DNA of 64,000 nt. Source: Benincasa hispida (lineage: Eukaryota > Streptophyta > Magnoliopsida > Cucurbitales > Cucurbitaceae). Of this stretch, positions 1-12,605 are shown one piece after another (position 1 is the first letter of the stretch; the number at the start of each line of letters is the position of its first letter). A program made the translations under genes and the position numbers. The notes under the pieces were generated by a model. The model was not told the origin of the DNA, did no database searches, and worked only from the letters and a program-made list of their open reading frames with translations. Where the stretch lies: the NCBI RefSeq assembly GCF_009727055.1, contig NC_052350.1, forward strand, positions 22,554,613 through 22,618,612, in the 5' to 3' direction.

Positions 1-465
1 CCTAGTGAGGTGAAGTCTCTGTCATGGACGACGTTATATAACGAGACTAAAAACTTCATGGCCCGATCTTATACAAACTCCTTTGTATAGGACGCCCCCA
101 CTCGCATGTCTCAATATGAATGATCAAGATCAGACCACCTGTAGCATGTCACAACACTTGTAATAATCTATAAAGCGGGTCGCATCCGTAGTATCACCAA
201 GATAAAGTTTCCCTCCTTTATCCATATACTACAAACCATTTTCACCTAAGGCATGATCTACCTGTATGTCTTCACATACATGCCTAAGTTACAATGACAA
301 CCAGGGATCTTAGTTTATTAGTTTGTAGTAAACTAAATAAAACATCTCACATTTCAAAGACAATAGTGAAGAAAATATCATATATTATTACCTCACAAGC
401 ATTTGTTCAATACAGGTGTTTACAACCTATAGGACCCAACGAGAGTTTAGGGCATTAACCCCAAC
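1..465 (-). repeat. Long-LTR Copia LTR, 5' portion, truncated by the window edge
   Basis: Reverse-strand copy of the LTR start seen again at 9673, 34932, 47438 and 50917-51359. It shares the blocks for cgttatataacg, for the paired tatacaaactc / tttgtatagga stretch and for ggcatgatc...cttaagtt. On the - strand it begins with TGTTGGGG at 465. No polypurine tract or pol lies just outside that end, so it is an LTR piece sitting against an unrelated Copia rather than part of an intact element. Confidence 0.8.
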
Positions 466-1590
466 ATAATATACATCTTACAGATGCAATCATATCACAT
501 TTATATGAATCTCTTAACAATGATTCTTATAAAATATTCCTGATGAATGTGATATAATCATCTTATTAAATATTTGTTGGTATAAGGGTACAAAAATACC
601 CCTATTTGTCCATATCATTTTATAAAGTAATACAACTTGAGATTTACTATATGTTGATGATTTGAGCAGAAACTCTTGAAGAGATTTCAAAGACAGTATA
701 ATTTCTGAAGAAAGAAATTGAGATGATAAATTTTGCCTTAGCTTGCAAATAAAGCATAGAGCAAATGGAATTGCATCAATTTATACATTAAAGTTCTTTT
801 GTGGATTATGTACATCATTGAATACTCTTATGGTGGTTCATTCACTCGATATGAAAAGGATATATCATCTGATCTTAGAAAGATGATGAAGAATGTTAGG
901 TCCTGAAGAACCATAAATTTTGAGAAATAAGTGCATTTATATAGCTTGACTAGTTTATACACTGCACTTTGTATTATTTTTCAGTAATTTTGTTACATAT
1001 ATATGATATTCCTACAAAAGGAGGATATTGGAGTAGAGTTAAACATATGGTACGTTTTCTTTGAGAATTAGTTTACATTGATTTATGTTATTCTAATAAA
1101 TCTAATTATGATCTAGTTGGTTGCGAAGATGCATGTTAGCTATCTAACCCATACAAGCTAGATCTTAAACAAGTTACTTAGTACATGGAGAATAATTTTT
1201 ATACCATGACGACAAACCATAACGACACTTTCTCAAATCATGCTGAAATTCTTGCAATTCACGAATCTAGTTGAGAATGTGTATGGCTAAGATCAATAAC
1301 TCGACACATTCATGGAACATGTGATTTGTCTTCTAGTAAAAATCTTCCAACAATATTATATGAAGGCAACACAACATGCATATCCCGAATCAGAGGAGGA
1401 TTTATTAAAGGTGATAGAATAAAGCATATTTCATTAAAGTTTTTCTACACTCATGATCCTGGAGGAAATGATGACATCACTCTACAACAAATTTGTTCGA
1501 AGGATAACCTAGCAGACTTATTTACAAAATCATTACCAACTGCAACCTTTGAGAAATTGTGCATAATATTGGAATGCGACGATTAAGAGA
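466..1590 (+). pseudogene. Copia reverse transcriptase / RNase H remnant
   Basis: Decayed 3' part of a Copia polyprotein. Frames 540-1290 are broken by many stops but keep RT and RNase H landmarks: a HAEILAIHE-type stretch (about 1240-1270) and ECVWLRS (about 1275-1300). The last open stretch, 1326-1586 (86 codons), holds the classical Copia C-terminus: KHIS..FFYTH, then LQQI and NLADLFTKSLP. The catalytic YVDD box is not readable. The RT part is too short for the family, so there is an internal deletion. It is followed by a polypurine tract and an LTR in the same orientation, which marks it as the 3' end of one insertion. It is not expected to make protein. Confidence 0.85.
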
Positions 1591-1754
1591 TTTCAAGTGA
1601 TGTTTCATGAGTGGAGAAAATATATTGTATTCTTTTAAGAGTATTAGATTATATGAAATATGTACTCTTTTTTCTTCACTAGGACTTTTTTCCCAATGGG
1701 TTTTTTCCTAGTAAGATTTTAATGAGACATATTTCATATATATAATGGGCATTT

Positions 1755-1766
1755 AAGGGGGAGTAT
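1755..1766 (+). other. Polypurine tract
   Basis: AAGGGGGAGTAT directly precedes the TGTAAATATT start of the LTR. This is the usual place for the plus-strand primer of an LTR retrotransposon. Confidence 0.75.
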
Positions 1767-2153
1767 TGTAAATATTATGATAATAGATACTCCATAGATG
1801 CTCATGGTTAGTGTCCCTTGACCATGTATCATGCCTCATTTCCCAAAGTGTTTTCTACATTACATATTATTAGTGTCCATATAATCCACCTCCTACTTGC
1901 CAAATTGCCTATAAATAATGTCATTTGGTGGGTTTTAAAATACACTTAGATAAATTCCATGAAAATTAGAGAAAGTGGAGAATTTAGAGAAATTTCTTAT
2001 TTTATATTTTGCTATTTTATTTTATGTTATTTATTTATATTATGTTTAGTTTATTTTAATATTTAATAATTTATTATTTTATTATATTATATTTATTTTA
2101 ACATTATATTTTATTTGCATTTTGTTCTCGTTGGACTCTTCAAGTTCACAACA
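1767..2153 (+). repeat. 3' LTR of short-LTR Copia family
   Basis: A 387-bp LTR starting TGTAAATATT and ending CACAACA. It aligns by eye with 5208-5553 and 18976-19300, sharing the blocks TGCCAAATTGCC, AATTCCATGAAA and AGAGAATTTA..GAAATTT. It follows the RNase H remnant and polypurine tract. No matching 5' LTR of this copy is in the window. Confidence 0.85.
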
Positions 2154-4075
2154 TATTATATTTTCTACCCATTTTACATTTTTTTTTTAAATTTTGGAAA
2201 TATACTTTTTCAATTGAAAATTAGGCATGGATTATAACCAAGTGTAAACATGAAATTAAAATATTGTAATACTTTAAATAATTTCAAACTTGCCAAATAT
2301 TTTTCTTTTTTCAGATGATTTAAGGGTCCATTTGGATTAACTTTCTAAGTATTTTTAAACATTTTTTTTTTATATTCATAAACATTTATTTAAACACCTA
2401 GAATACTTTTCATTAAAATTCAACTTGTCATAGGTTAAATATTGAACGTGCTCAAAATGTGACATTATTTATAAGTATCAACATTAAATTTAATATAACT
2501 ATATAAAAAAAATTGTTAAATTTCTATTATTGCTTACAAAATATTTAAAAACATTGAAAAAAATGCATGGGCATGCGTGCAACACATGCAGTTTTCTCTA
2601 AAGAAGAAATATATGAAAATGAAATCAAGAAAAAGTCATAAATATATGAGATTTGTTAAGATCGTTTGAATATTTTTTTGTAAAATATTTATTATTTTAT
2701 ATTTTAAAATTATACGTACGTTTTCTATTAGATAAATTCTAAATAATTTATAAATCAGTCTGACGATCTGGTGTGCATTATTGGTCCGAAGGTCTACCAA
2801 AATAATTTATAGATCGATGTTTTTTTTTTTTTTTTTCCTTAATTGAAAAATCATTCAAGATACTTATACATGTATATACCCATTAAAAACGAACATAGTT
2901 CAATTAGCATACGAGTGTGTTAGTAAGTACAAGATCTGGGATTCAAATCAAACAAAACTCAATTAGTATTTAATATGTATTAACGACTTAAAAGTTTGTG
3001 GTTTGAATTCTTCCATCCTATACTAAGAAGAATTTTATTCTTAATTTCTAAAATCCTCTAGATTTGTTCTTCTTGTTTTGATTGCATATATATCAAAATA
3101 AAATATAAAACAATGGCAATTTTCAAAGGATAGGTACTTTTTTCGTTAGGTTGAAAATTTGAATCTATGTTTTAGTATTTACCGATTTAATAAATAAAAT
3201 TATTATTGTCAAATCAAGCATGGTTTAATTAACATTCAAGTGTGCTAATAATCACGAGATCTGTGGCTCTACTATCCTAAATTATACTTAAAAAAAAAAT
3301 AATAAAATTATCGATTCCAAACTATATAACTACTATAATTAATGTACACATATAATTGCTTAAGTGTTTAACAACTTTTCTTTAATTTTCATTTTAATAA
3401 TAACAAGAGAGTTCATTTTTTCAACTTGGACATTAGAATTCACTTTTTATAATAAACGTTGTACACGAGAGACTGACTTAAACAGAAATATAATTAAATG
3501 TGCAACACTTTGCTATACTTAGATTGGTGCATTTTTCTAAAGTTAATTTTGCAATCATATCTCTGGGAGTAATCTGAATATGGTTATTTGGCAAAAATGT
3601 AAGTTACGAGTTAAAAGAATTCAACCATTATATTTAAAAAGGAGGTAAATCATAGTAAGAAATAAAAAAGAAATAGACTTAATTTTTAAAAACAAAAAAT
3701 AATAAATAAAATAATTATCAAATAAAGTCTAAAAAATTAGTTTTTGTATTTTTGGAATTTGGCTAAGAATTCAACATTTACTTGACAAAGATGATAACCA
3801 TTATAAGAAATAGGGAGGAAAATAGACTTAATTCTCAAAAACCAAAAATCGATAAGCAAACGGGGCTACATTTTTAGTTTCAGAACTTGGTTTGGTTTTT
3901 TAAAACGCTGATAGAAATGATATAACAAAGCAAGAATTTTAGAGGTAGAAATTATGTTTATAAATTAACATTAACAAAAAAAAATTGTAATAGCTATCAA
4001 TTTAAAAATATTATTTAGCAAGCGTGTCACTATCGTTTTTTATTTTGCAGATATGATAAGATTTAAAAATCTGAA
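2154..4075. other. AT-rich intergenic DNA, no gene seen
   Basis: No reading frame of note. About 3590-3980 resembles the MITE-like repeat found again at 22815, 23871 and 27521: a repeated ATAGACTTAATT..AAAAACCAAAAA block and TTTAGAGGTAGAAAT near its end. The stretch about 2327-2350 (GGTCCATTTGGATTAAC) resembles the end of another small repeat at 28637-29004. Confidence 0.5.
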
Positions 4076-4440
4076 TATTCAATTTTGTTTTTGCTCTTGT
4101 ACATTTTTCTTCTTACTGTCATTGGCAATTTCAGCCACTCCGTCGCCAATATCTGCGGCGACATCGGCACTTTGGGCATTTTCTGGGCTGTCGATGGCAT
4201 GATCTTCGTCTTTATTTACTGCACCATTGGAATTTCTGGTGAGTTTAGTTTTCTTATATTGCTCTGTTTCTCTCTCTTTTAAATTTGTCAAATTACTCTT
4301 GTTTATTCATCAATGCAGGTGGGCATATTCATCTGGCGGTGATGTTTGGGATGTTGTTAGCTCAAAAAATCTCTCTAATCAGAGCTTTGTTTTACATTAT
4401 GGCTCAATATTTGGGAGCCATTTGTGAGTGCATTGGCTAA
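4076..4440 (+). pseudogene. Aquaporin (PIP-type) gene fragment, intron retained
   Basis: Two exon remnants joined by a normal-looking intron. Exon 4076-4238 reads, in one frame, LLTVIG, then CGDIGTLGIFWAV, then MIFVFIYCTIGISG, matching transmembrane helices 2-3 of plasma-membrane intrinsic proteins. The intron 4239-4318 starts GTGAGT and ends GCAG. Exon 4319-4437 continues GGHIHLAV...[19 protein letters not shown] and stops at TAA 4438-4440. The intron position, inside the ISG/GH junction, is the one I recall for PIP genes. The first NPA box is changed to HLA. The N-terminus and everything after helix 4 are missing, apart from possible frame-shifted traces to about 4500. The kept intron argues for a DNA-level duplicate rather than a retrocopy. 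Confidence 0.85.
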
Positions 4441-5207
4441 GTCATTATAAAAGACTTATTACGTTCGGTACCATGGTGCCACTGTTGGAAATGACTCCTG
4501 GAAACGGATGCCCCGATGGACAAAAGAGGATAGCAATCGATTAGCTCGAATGACAGTCGTCAATAAAACAAAACCTACAAAATGAACAAATTGTGAAAGT
4601 CCAAGGTATGACCTAATTTTTTAAACTTATTTTGTTAAATCTATAAGAAGTCCAAAAAATGATAAATGGTTATCAAACCACTAAGGTCTAGCACGTGACC
4701 TCTCAATAATTCCATTTTCATCATTGGACTTTTTAAAATAAAATCATAGGTTTTTTAAGATTATAAAAATATGGTAATTATGCTGAAAGAGTTATTTGAA
4801 ATTAAAAAAAAAATGTTATTTACACATTAATAAGAGGTTGAATGTAAAAATATTTTTACATTCATTGTTCACTAATTTGGCTCCTAATTTTAACCAAAAA
4901 TAGTGTAAATATATATATGTGTGTATATATATATATATACATTACATTCAATTCTCACTAATTTGGCTCTAATTTTAACCAAAAATAGTGTAAAAATCAT
5001 TCCAGACTCATTAATTCCAATAGGATAGTACAAAATAAGTTTGATCCAGGCACAAATTAACCCTTAAATAACTTTGCCAAAATCATAAATTCTAAAAAAA
5101 AAAAAAAAACTCCAATATTATAGAACGCGGCCTAAATTGTTACTAAACAGTTTTTTTTTTTTTTTTTTTAACGCGGCCTTAGTTTTTTTTTCAAATTTGA
5201 TTAAATT
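4441..5207. other. AT-rich intergenic DNA
   Basis: No gene visible apart from possible aquaporin traces up to about 4500. It contains poly-A and poly-T runs (about 5093-5109 and 5151-5169), a TA microsatellite and a direct repeat listed separately. Confidence 0.5.
4869..4994. repeat. Direct repeat flanking a TA/TG microsatellite
   Basis: A 40-41 bp unit beginning TCACTAATTTGGCTC and ending AATAGTGTAAA occurs at 4869-4909 and 4955-4994. Between the copies is a TATA/TGTG microsatellite (about 4910-4940). The copies differ by about one base, so the duplication is young or conserved. Confidence 0.85.
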
Positions 5208-5553
5208 TATTATAAATATTATAAAAATAGATGTCCATTAGATGCTCATGCTTAGTATCCATTGACCATGTGTCATGCTCCATTTACCAAAGGCCATGTG
5301 TCTCAACATTACACATTATTAGTGTCCATGTAATCTACCTTTTACTTGCCAAATTGCCTATATATAGTGACATTTGATGGGTTTTTGAAGACACATTGGT
5401 CAAATTCCATGAAACTTGAAGAAAGTGGAGAATTTAGAGAAATTTCTTATTTTATATTTTGCTATTTAATTTTATTTTGTTTATTAATATATTATTTTTA
5501 ATTTATTTTATTATTATATTATATTATATTTTTTTTAATACTATATTACCTGT
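5208..5553 (+). repeat. 5' LTR of the short-LTR Copia (3' end deleted)
   Basis: Aligns with 1767-2153 over the whole body, including TGCTCATG, TGCCAAATTGCC and AATTCCATGAAA. The last ~40 bp, including the TTCAAGTTCA end, is gone. The sequence passes directly into the end of gag, so PBS, leader and most of gag were lost in one deletion. Confidence 0.8.
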
Positions 5554-6786
5554 CGTATGACAAAACACTAGTTGATCAAGCAAAGGAAAAAGAGAAAAAT
5601 GTGGAAGCAAATTTTGCATACCAAGATAATGACATATTTGACCCATCCATATGAAAAATTTGGATATGACAGACTTTTTTGAATCTTCTTAAGAGAAAAT
5701 CAGTAGAATTGATGGAACATCAAGATTTGACTTTGAAAATATCTAGACTTAATGTTGCTTTTTTTATTCATCTCCATGTTTTTTTCCTCTTAAAAGATGT
5801 TAAACTTTGTATATTCCAAAATTGTTTTTCTTATTGTAATTATTTTCTTTTAATGAAGAAACCTGGATAATTTTTATATGTTGGGTGACTAAAAAAGAGT
5901 AAAGAAGATCTATGTCTGGCAGACAGTGCAACTACACATACAATACTTATAAGTAGAAAATATTTTTTCAAACAAACAATGGTGGAAGCAAAATTCAATA
6001 CAATATCAGGTGAACCTGATTGGAGAATTTGGAAAAAAAAATATTATTTTTCCTAGAGGAACAAAATTTACAATTGACAATACATTGTTCTCCAAAGAGA
6101 AATCTACTTAGTTTTAAAGATATATGTTGTAATGGTTATCATATTGAGACTGATAGAAAGAATAGTATGGAGTATCTTTATATCATATCTACAATCTCAT
6201 ATGAAAAACGTATATTAGAAGAGTTGTTTGTTTTATCTTCTGGATTATATTATACTCATATACGAGTAATTGAAACATATGCAATAATGAACCTGAAGTT
6301 CATGAATCCAGACATATTTACAATTTGGTATGACAGATTTAGTCATCCAGGGTCTATAATGATGAAAAGAATTATTGAGAATTCAAATAGACACTCATTG
6401 AAGAGCCAGAAGATTATTTAATCTAATGCATTATCATGTGATTCTTGCTCTCAAAGAAAATTAATAATTAAACCATCACTAGCTAAAGTGGGAATTGAAA
6501 CCCCTACATTTTTAGAACGAATTTATAGTGATATATGTGGACCTATTAACCCACCAAGTGGACCATGTAGATATTTTATGGTATTAATAGATGCATCCAA
6601 CGGATGGTCACTTGTGTGCTTATTATCAAGTCGAAATCTTGCATTTGCAAAGATTACTTGCTCAAATAATTAAGTTAAGAACACAATTTTCTAATTATAC
6701 ATTTAAGACCATTTGTCTTGATAATGCTGGTGAATTCATATCCTAGATCTTTCGATAATTATTGTATGTCAATTGGGATAAATGTT
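5554..6786 (+). pseudogene. Copia gag tail, protease, integrase N-terminal part
   Basis: Starts in the last zinc-knuckle residues of gag: CRMTKH, then VD..KEKEKNVEANF at about 5554-5640. A protease block follows at about 5910-6010 with LADSATTHTIL, the Copia form of the DSG/DSA active site. ORF 6020-6421 holds the region up to the GAG-pre-integrase domain (NLLSFKDI, GYHIET, then TIWYDRFSHPGSIMM). ORF 6488-6673 holds the integrase core start (DICGPI, then YFMVLIDAS). LDNAGEF with the second catalytic Asp is at about 6718-6738. Stops and frameshifts break the frame repeatedly. Confidence 0.85.
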
Positions 6787-8700
6787 ATGTTATAATACTT
6801 GTGGTTTGTGAATAATTAAACTTATTCTGAAAATTCAATAAGTTGTTATTGAATATAAGAATTGTTTATTTCGTTTAAGAAATAAATCCAATAAACTAAT
6901 AGATCCATAACTATTACATGAATACTTGAACTTTATGTGGAGACATAAAAGTGGATCAGGTTCGAGTAAATAGTCAAAATGATCTATAATATATGAATAA
7001 GGTTGGGTTCCTTATTTTGGTAACACTATTGGTTGCAGCCCACTATGTAGTTGTTACAAGGAGTTGTAAAGTGCTACAGACGAAGTGATGCTAATTCATA
7101 TATGTAATGACATGAGGAGTGAGGGCGTCCTGTGCAATGAGTTTGCACAAGATCGGATCACAAAATAAGTCACTTTTACTTTATAATGTTGTTTACTATT
7201 TAAGACTGACTATTTCAAAACGATGACCTAGGTAACTTGACCTTAATCCTGAGCTAACTATGAATCTCTGTTTATTCGGGATTATCCCTAGATTTTCATA
7301 GGTGAGGATTGGCTCAACAGCGCCAGTTCAATAAACCTCCATTTCAAGGGTAAGATTGGGTAGATAGCTGGGGACATAGGGTGCAAGATGGAGTTCGCTT
7401 CTACCCACTTTTAAGGATAGTAGAGAGGTTGTTCCCTTAAATGCTGACTCCAGGTCTTGAACAAGGGGCCCAACCCTTTCATTGGCCCGGGAGGGACTCG
7501 GATTGTTGATCGAATCACAAACCAATTATTCATTAGAGGATCAGTAGAACTTAAGGAACAAGAGGTAATCTCTGGGGTAAAATAGCCATTTGACCCAGCC
7601 GTTATTACGAACAATCTGTGAAGGATTAACTTACTAATCATGGTTATATCGAGCAGACATAATATATCTATAATGAGGGGAGTGCAACTCCAGTCTTTAA
7701 TGGAGTGACCCACTAGTTAACGAATGGAGGTTAATTCAATGTAAAGAGTTTAGCCAATTAATCTCGGATTGTTGGAGTCCATGATATGTAGGTCCACGAG
7801 GCCCTCCTACACTCACAAATGTATTAACCTTAGAGTAGCGTGATAAGTTAATTTGAAACATTCAACTTAGAAAGGGAATTAGTAACTACATGTGATATAT
7901 TACGCGTTTAATTTTGGAATTAAACGAAATTGGAGAATCAATTAAGATTTGAATATGAATTCAATATTAAATTCATGAATAGGGATTCGTGATGGTAGAA
8001 TTAGTGTTAAATTAATTTAGTATTTGATATTGAATTAATAAGAATTAATTAAAATTTTTAATTAATTATATATTATTAATTTTATTAGAAAATTAATTAT
8101 TGAATTAATTTTGTAAAATTAATAAAGATTTTATTTTTTGATACTAAAATTGTTTAGAAATCAATTACAAAATCAAAATTGTAAAGAATAGAAAATGAAA
8201 AATCCCAAAAAGTGGATTTTTCCACTTTCTATTCAACTAGCTCACACACACTCCACCATACTTTTCAATCATTAAACCAAGCATGAATTGCAATTCATGC
8301 AACAATTCCTTTGCATGAAAGTCATGCAATGAATACTGAAGAATCTCAGTAGAATTTAGCATGCATTTAAATGGATTAAGCTGGAAAAAACTTCAAAAGG
8401 TTGAAGAAGAGTCTTCAGCTAATAAACCCAAACCTCTTCTCCTTTTCCCTCAATTCAAGCTTATTTTGAGTCTCATAACTCAATCTAAGGCACCAAGAGG
8501 ATAGTAGGGAAGGCCTTGCGATGGTTTACAAGTGATTTAGAGAAAATTTGCAGCTAGAATCAAGATTCAAGTATTTCTTCAAAGGTATGTTATGAAACCC
8601 TCTTATTAGTTTATGAGTATGCTTAATTTAAATCCAAAATTAATGAATTAGAATGCTTAATGATCCTTTTTTCTTTCGTTGCGTGTTTTCTAACTTTAAT
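6787..8700 (+). repeat. Solo LTR of a third long-LTR family inside integrase
   Basis: Sequence related to 62068-64000 and 33471-34392: shared ATGAATACTTGAACTTTATG, GGTAACACTATTGG, GGGTAGATAGCTGGGGA and AAAGTGG..TTTTTCCCAC-type blocks. It cuts the integrase frame between GIN and VAHPVAHVH. ATGTT at 6782-6786 is repeated at 8701-8705, which restores the integrase reading and fits a 5-bp target duplication. The first ~11 bp of the LTR seem lost. No internal region is present, so this is a solo LTR left by LTR-LTR recombination. It contains AT-rich stretches and no coding sequence. Confidence 0.75.
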
Positions 8701-9672
8701 ATGTTGCACATCCTGTAGCTCATGTTCATACACAAAATGGTTTAACAGAATCATTCATAAAACGTTTGCAGTTAATTGCTATTCCATTGCTTATAAAAGT
8801 TAAGCTTCCTACATTTACATGTAGATATTTTATTTTGCATGCAGCATCACTTATACGTATTAGGCCAGTAACTTATCATAAGTACACACCATAATAATTG
8901 GTTTATGGCCACGAGCCAGATATTTCCCATCTAAGAATTTTTTAATGTGCAGTATATCAATTGCTCCACCACAATGTACTAAGATGGGTCCTTAAAGAAG
9001 GTTAGAAATATATGCTAAATATCTTGAACCTCTAATGAGTAATGTATTTATTGCACGATTTGTTGAATGTCATTTTAATGAGACAAAATTTTCAACATTA
9101 GGGGGAGGAATTAAAAAGTTGGGAAAAGAAATTACATGGAATGCATCGTTATTATCTCATTTAGGTCCCCATATAGATCAAATTGAACCTGAAGTTTAGA
9201 AAATAATTCATTTGCTAATAGCAAATCAGTTATCAGATCCATTTATAAATGCTAAGAAAATGGCTGCAAATGCTCCATAAAATGCGATGAGTTGTCATTA
9301 ATGAGTCAGGGACATGTCAAAAGCATGATAGACCATTCAAAGATAAAAATCCTTGAAAAAGAAATAGTCAATAAATGACTCAGTTAAGAATATGGATGTT
9401 CTAGAATAAATCCTAGATACGAGTACTCAGAAGGATATTGAAGTAAATGAGGATAACATTGAGATCTCAATAAACTATGGAACCATATAAGTTGACAATA
9501 TTTTTGCATACAATGTTACTCACAATATTATTTATGAAAATGAGTATGAAAAATATCGACATAGAAAAGATTGACTTATGTGGAAAGAAGCAATCCAATA
9601 TAAATAAACTCATTTTTTAAATTGTGAGGACTAGTAGTCTAGACATCAAAGAATGTCAAACATTGTGAATAC
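8701..9672 (+). pseudogene. Copia integrase C-terminal part and linker
   Basis: Continues the frame interrupted at 6786: VAHPVAHVHTQNGL, then IKRLQLIA, ILHAASLIRIRP and DISHLRIF. These belong to the Copia integrase catalytic core end (the third catalytic residue falls in the QNGLTES region) and the C-terminal domain. The linker towards RT follows with the AYNVTHNI and KEAIQ region (about 9505-9595). Numerous stops. It ends where the next element's LTR begins. Confidence 0.8.
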
Positions 9673-10471
9673 TGTTGTTGTTGATGTCCTAAATCTCTTG
9701 GGTCCTGTAGTTTGTAATTGTAATGTACAAATAATTTATTTATTTAATAAAATATGAGGTATTTTATTCGACATTTAGTAGCATTAACCCACAAAACAAA
9801 TAAACTAACATCCAGGGTTATCTTCTGTTGCTTAAATATGTATGTAGAGACATATATGTGGATCATGTGTAAGTGATAACCCAAATGGTCTATAGTAGGT
9901 GGATAAGGTTGGATACCTTATCTTGGTGACACTACAATTGTTGTAAATTCTATAAATGATCTGATCCTGATCATTCATGTAGACATATGTGACCGGGGGT
10001 GTTTTATGCAAAAGGGTTTGTATAAGATCAGATCAAGAAATGAATAGTCTTATTATATAACGCCCTTAATAATAGAGATGTAAATTTCACCAGGATGACC
10101 ATAAATGACATGACCTGAATCCTGAGTCTGTTCAGAACTTTTGTCTATGAAGGCGGTCCTTTGATTTGCATGGGTGAGAGTGCCAGATCGCCGACTCAAT
10201 ATGAACCATTTTGGGGATTCATCTGATTAAGGAGCTGGGAACACAGCTACACAAGACGAAATTCACTCATTCCCTAATGTCGGGGTAAGTAGATAAATTG
10301 CTCCCTTAAAGTCTGAATCCAGGACTTGAACAATGTGACACCACACCCTCTCTTGGCTCGGGAGGGGTTTGGTCATAGTTGAACTATAACTTATTGTTCA
10401 TTAGGGGGATCAATTGTACTTAAAGAGTTAGATGTAATGTAGGGGCAAACTGAAATTTTGGCCTAGTTGTA

Positions 10472-11810
10472 TGATACACACCTCAAAAGTGCATTCTTTA
10501 GGATTAGATTTTTTTTTAGTTTTATGCATAATATGAGATCTTTGATGCTTTTTATGTTTAATTATAGAAAATCGAGCAATTTGATCGAAACAAACATATT
10601 TTGAGGATTAATGACCAAAATACCCCAATAAGGTCAAAACTTTGACCTAAGGCGATGATTAAAGGGTGAAAAAGTGAAGTAAAGGGTGAAGACTAGAGCA
10701 AGGCAGCGTCAAGCGACCGTTGCAATGTTGCCCCCCCTAACGTTGCAAACTCGAGAGCATGAAATAGGGCAACATCGCAACACTACCTTGCAACATTGCA
10801 GTGCTACGATGGCTGAGGCGTATAAATTAACGCCAGCGTTGCAACACTAGTTCGCAGCGTTTTAATGCCTATAAATGCAGTGTTGAGTCGAACTAAGGAG
10901 AGAAGGCGATTTTAGGTCTGGTTTTGAGAGCTTCAATTGATATTGCGGCGAGGCCTCCTTGTGGAGTGTAATTTTGGACAGAGGTGGCATCTTGGAGCTT
11001 TAAAGGATCGAAGATTTGAAGAGTTCGTTGGGTTGCAATTCTGGATTCAAAGACGAGAGTCAAGAACATGGCTTGCATCTTCTTCCTTCTTTTATTTTCT
11101 GTTCCTTTGGTTTGGAAACTTCATGAATGGTCTATGTTTGTGTTGTAATCATGAGTGACTTATTTTTTATTCTAGGGTGTTGACCTAGTTTTATGGATTG
11201 CTCAAACTAAATTGGTTATTTCTTGGATTGGATTTCTGCATAATTATTTTAGCATGCTTGTTCTTAATACTTGCGAACAATTAGCCACTGTTTGAATGTT
11301 CTTTACTTAATTTCTTGCTTGAGAGAGAGGGTGTTGGGTTAGATCTAGCATGTTAAACTGTTAATCAAGTATGCATAAGAGTGATAGGAGATTAATAGAG
11401 ATTGTTAATGGAGGAATTTAATGTTGTAACTAATCAAGTAATAGAAGAGATTCGGATCGATGGTTAGTTATTAGAAAAACTTAAGCTCGAGAGAGGATGC
11501 TTGGACATAAGACTCCTAGGTCTATAATTTGCATGAAATCAATCTAAAGTCAAAATAATTAATTTGGTTAATCCATTTAACGAAATCATACCCTATAACG
11601 TGTCTTTGTCTAGTATCTCCTCGGTGTTATCTTTTATTTGCTTTTTAGGAGTAGATTAATTAGATTCTCATCACAGTCTGGTCCCTTAAAATAAAATTAG
11701 AAGGATCTCTGAATAGCTAAAAGAGTCAAACCAATTTCCCAGAGGACGATACTCGGTCTTTTGGCCGTTTTACTACATTATAATTTGACACATATGCTTG
11801 CGCTTCATCA
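10472..11810 (+). repeat. 5' LTR of LARD-like element
   Basis: TGATACACAC...CTTCATCA. Pairs with 14253-15598 over its full length. Confidence 0.9.
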
Positions 11811-11816
11811 AGTTTT

Positions 11817-11834
11817 TGGCGCCATTGTCGGAGA
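11817..11834 (+). other. Primer binding site, tRNA-Asp type
   Basis: TGGCGCCATTGTCGGAGA lies 6 bp after the LTR end. The 3' end of plant tRNA-Asp is complementary to TGGCGCCGTTGCCGGGGA, so this is the same site with three transition-type changes. Confidence 0.8.
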
Positions 11835-12239
11835 ATTGTGTTTTGATATCTTTTAATATTTAAGAGATTTGACTGATCTTAATTTAGGTTATAGATTATT
11901 TTTTTTCATTTTATTTTGTTTCAATTTTTTTATTTAAGTCTTCTCTTGTGTGATTTCTTGTGGTATTTACTTTATCATGCCTTATTATAATTTTGGGTGG
12001 CCTTATGGGTTTTACCAACCTAATTTAGGTCCAACACCACCACCAACACCAATGTTTTTCAACCCATCCTCATATACCATCAGTTATCCATCCCAGAAAG
12101 TATAGGAGTTTTTATATTTATCCAACCTCAGTAGAGGAGAAACTTTCTTTGAGGACCAATAAAGGAGTTTATGTTAGAGCCCTAATTTAGGTGGTTTTGT
12201 ATGGAATAGAGGAGGAGGTTGGATAGCATAGTAGCCTAA

Positions 12240-12605
12240 GTGGTAGAGAATGAGACAGCCTTGAAACATTTAGGAGATCAACTTAGTCTAATGGTTAATG
12301 CATTTAGAGCCTTGTATGAGAAGAATATTTCCAATGCCACTGAGGTAGGGAGGTCAGTTATTGTAGATTCTAATGATGGAGATGAGTTGGAAGCATTAGA
12401 GTCATATCAAGAGTCGGTTCGTGAGATTGAGAGAGAAGATGTGCCTAATTTAGATAAGGAAGTTCAAGTGATTAAGGTTGAGGTTGTGGAACCTTATGTT
12501 CCATCACTTGAGAGTCCTCTTGCCATTGCTCTTCCTCTCTCATATTCTTATGAGCCTTGTCAGTTTGAGTCTTCTTTTAATTTTCAATCTTTTTATCTTC
12601 CATAA
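12240..12605 (+). CDS. Hypothetical ORF inside LARD-like element
   Basis: A 121-codon frame, hydrophilic and acidic, with no domain I recognise (EALESYQESVREIERED, then EVQVIKVEVVEPYVPSLE). Its last ~55 codons lie in a tandemly duplicated segment, and the frame would continue into the second copy were it not for one TAA at 12603-12605. The start is simply the first ATG-like codon. Similar short frames occur in gag-derived relics of such elements, but I cannot show homology. It may be untranslated. Confidence 0.3.
   Translation: MVENETALKHLGDQLSLMVNAFRALYEKNISNATEVGRSVIVDSNDGDELEALESYQESVREIEREDVPNLDKEVQVIKVEVVEPYVPSLESPLAIALPLSYSYEPCQFESSFNFQSFYLP

Noticed and set aside
4079..4291. 70-codon acidic/lysine-rich - strand frame
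   Set aside because: Antisense shadow of the aquaporin exon and intron at 4076-4318.
7328..7713. - strand frames of 65 and 100 codons
   Set aside because: Inside a solo LTR, antisense, no recognisable domain.
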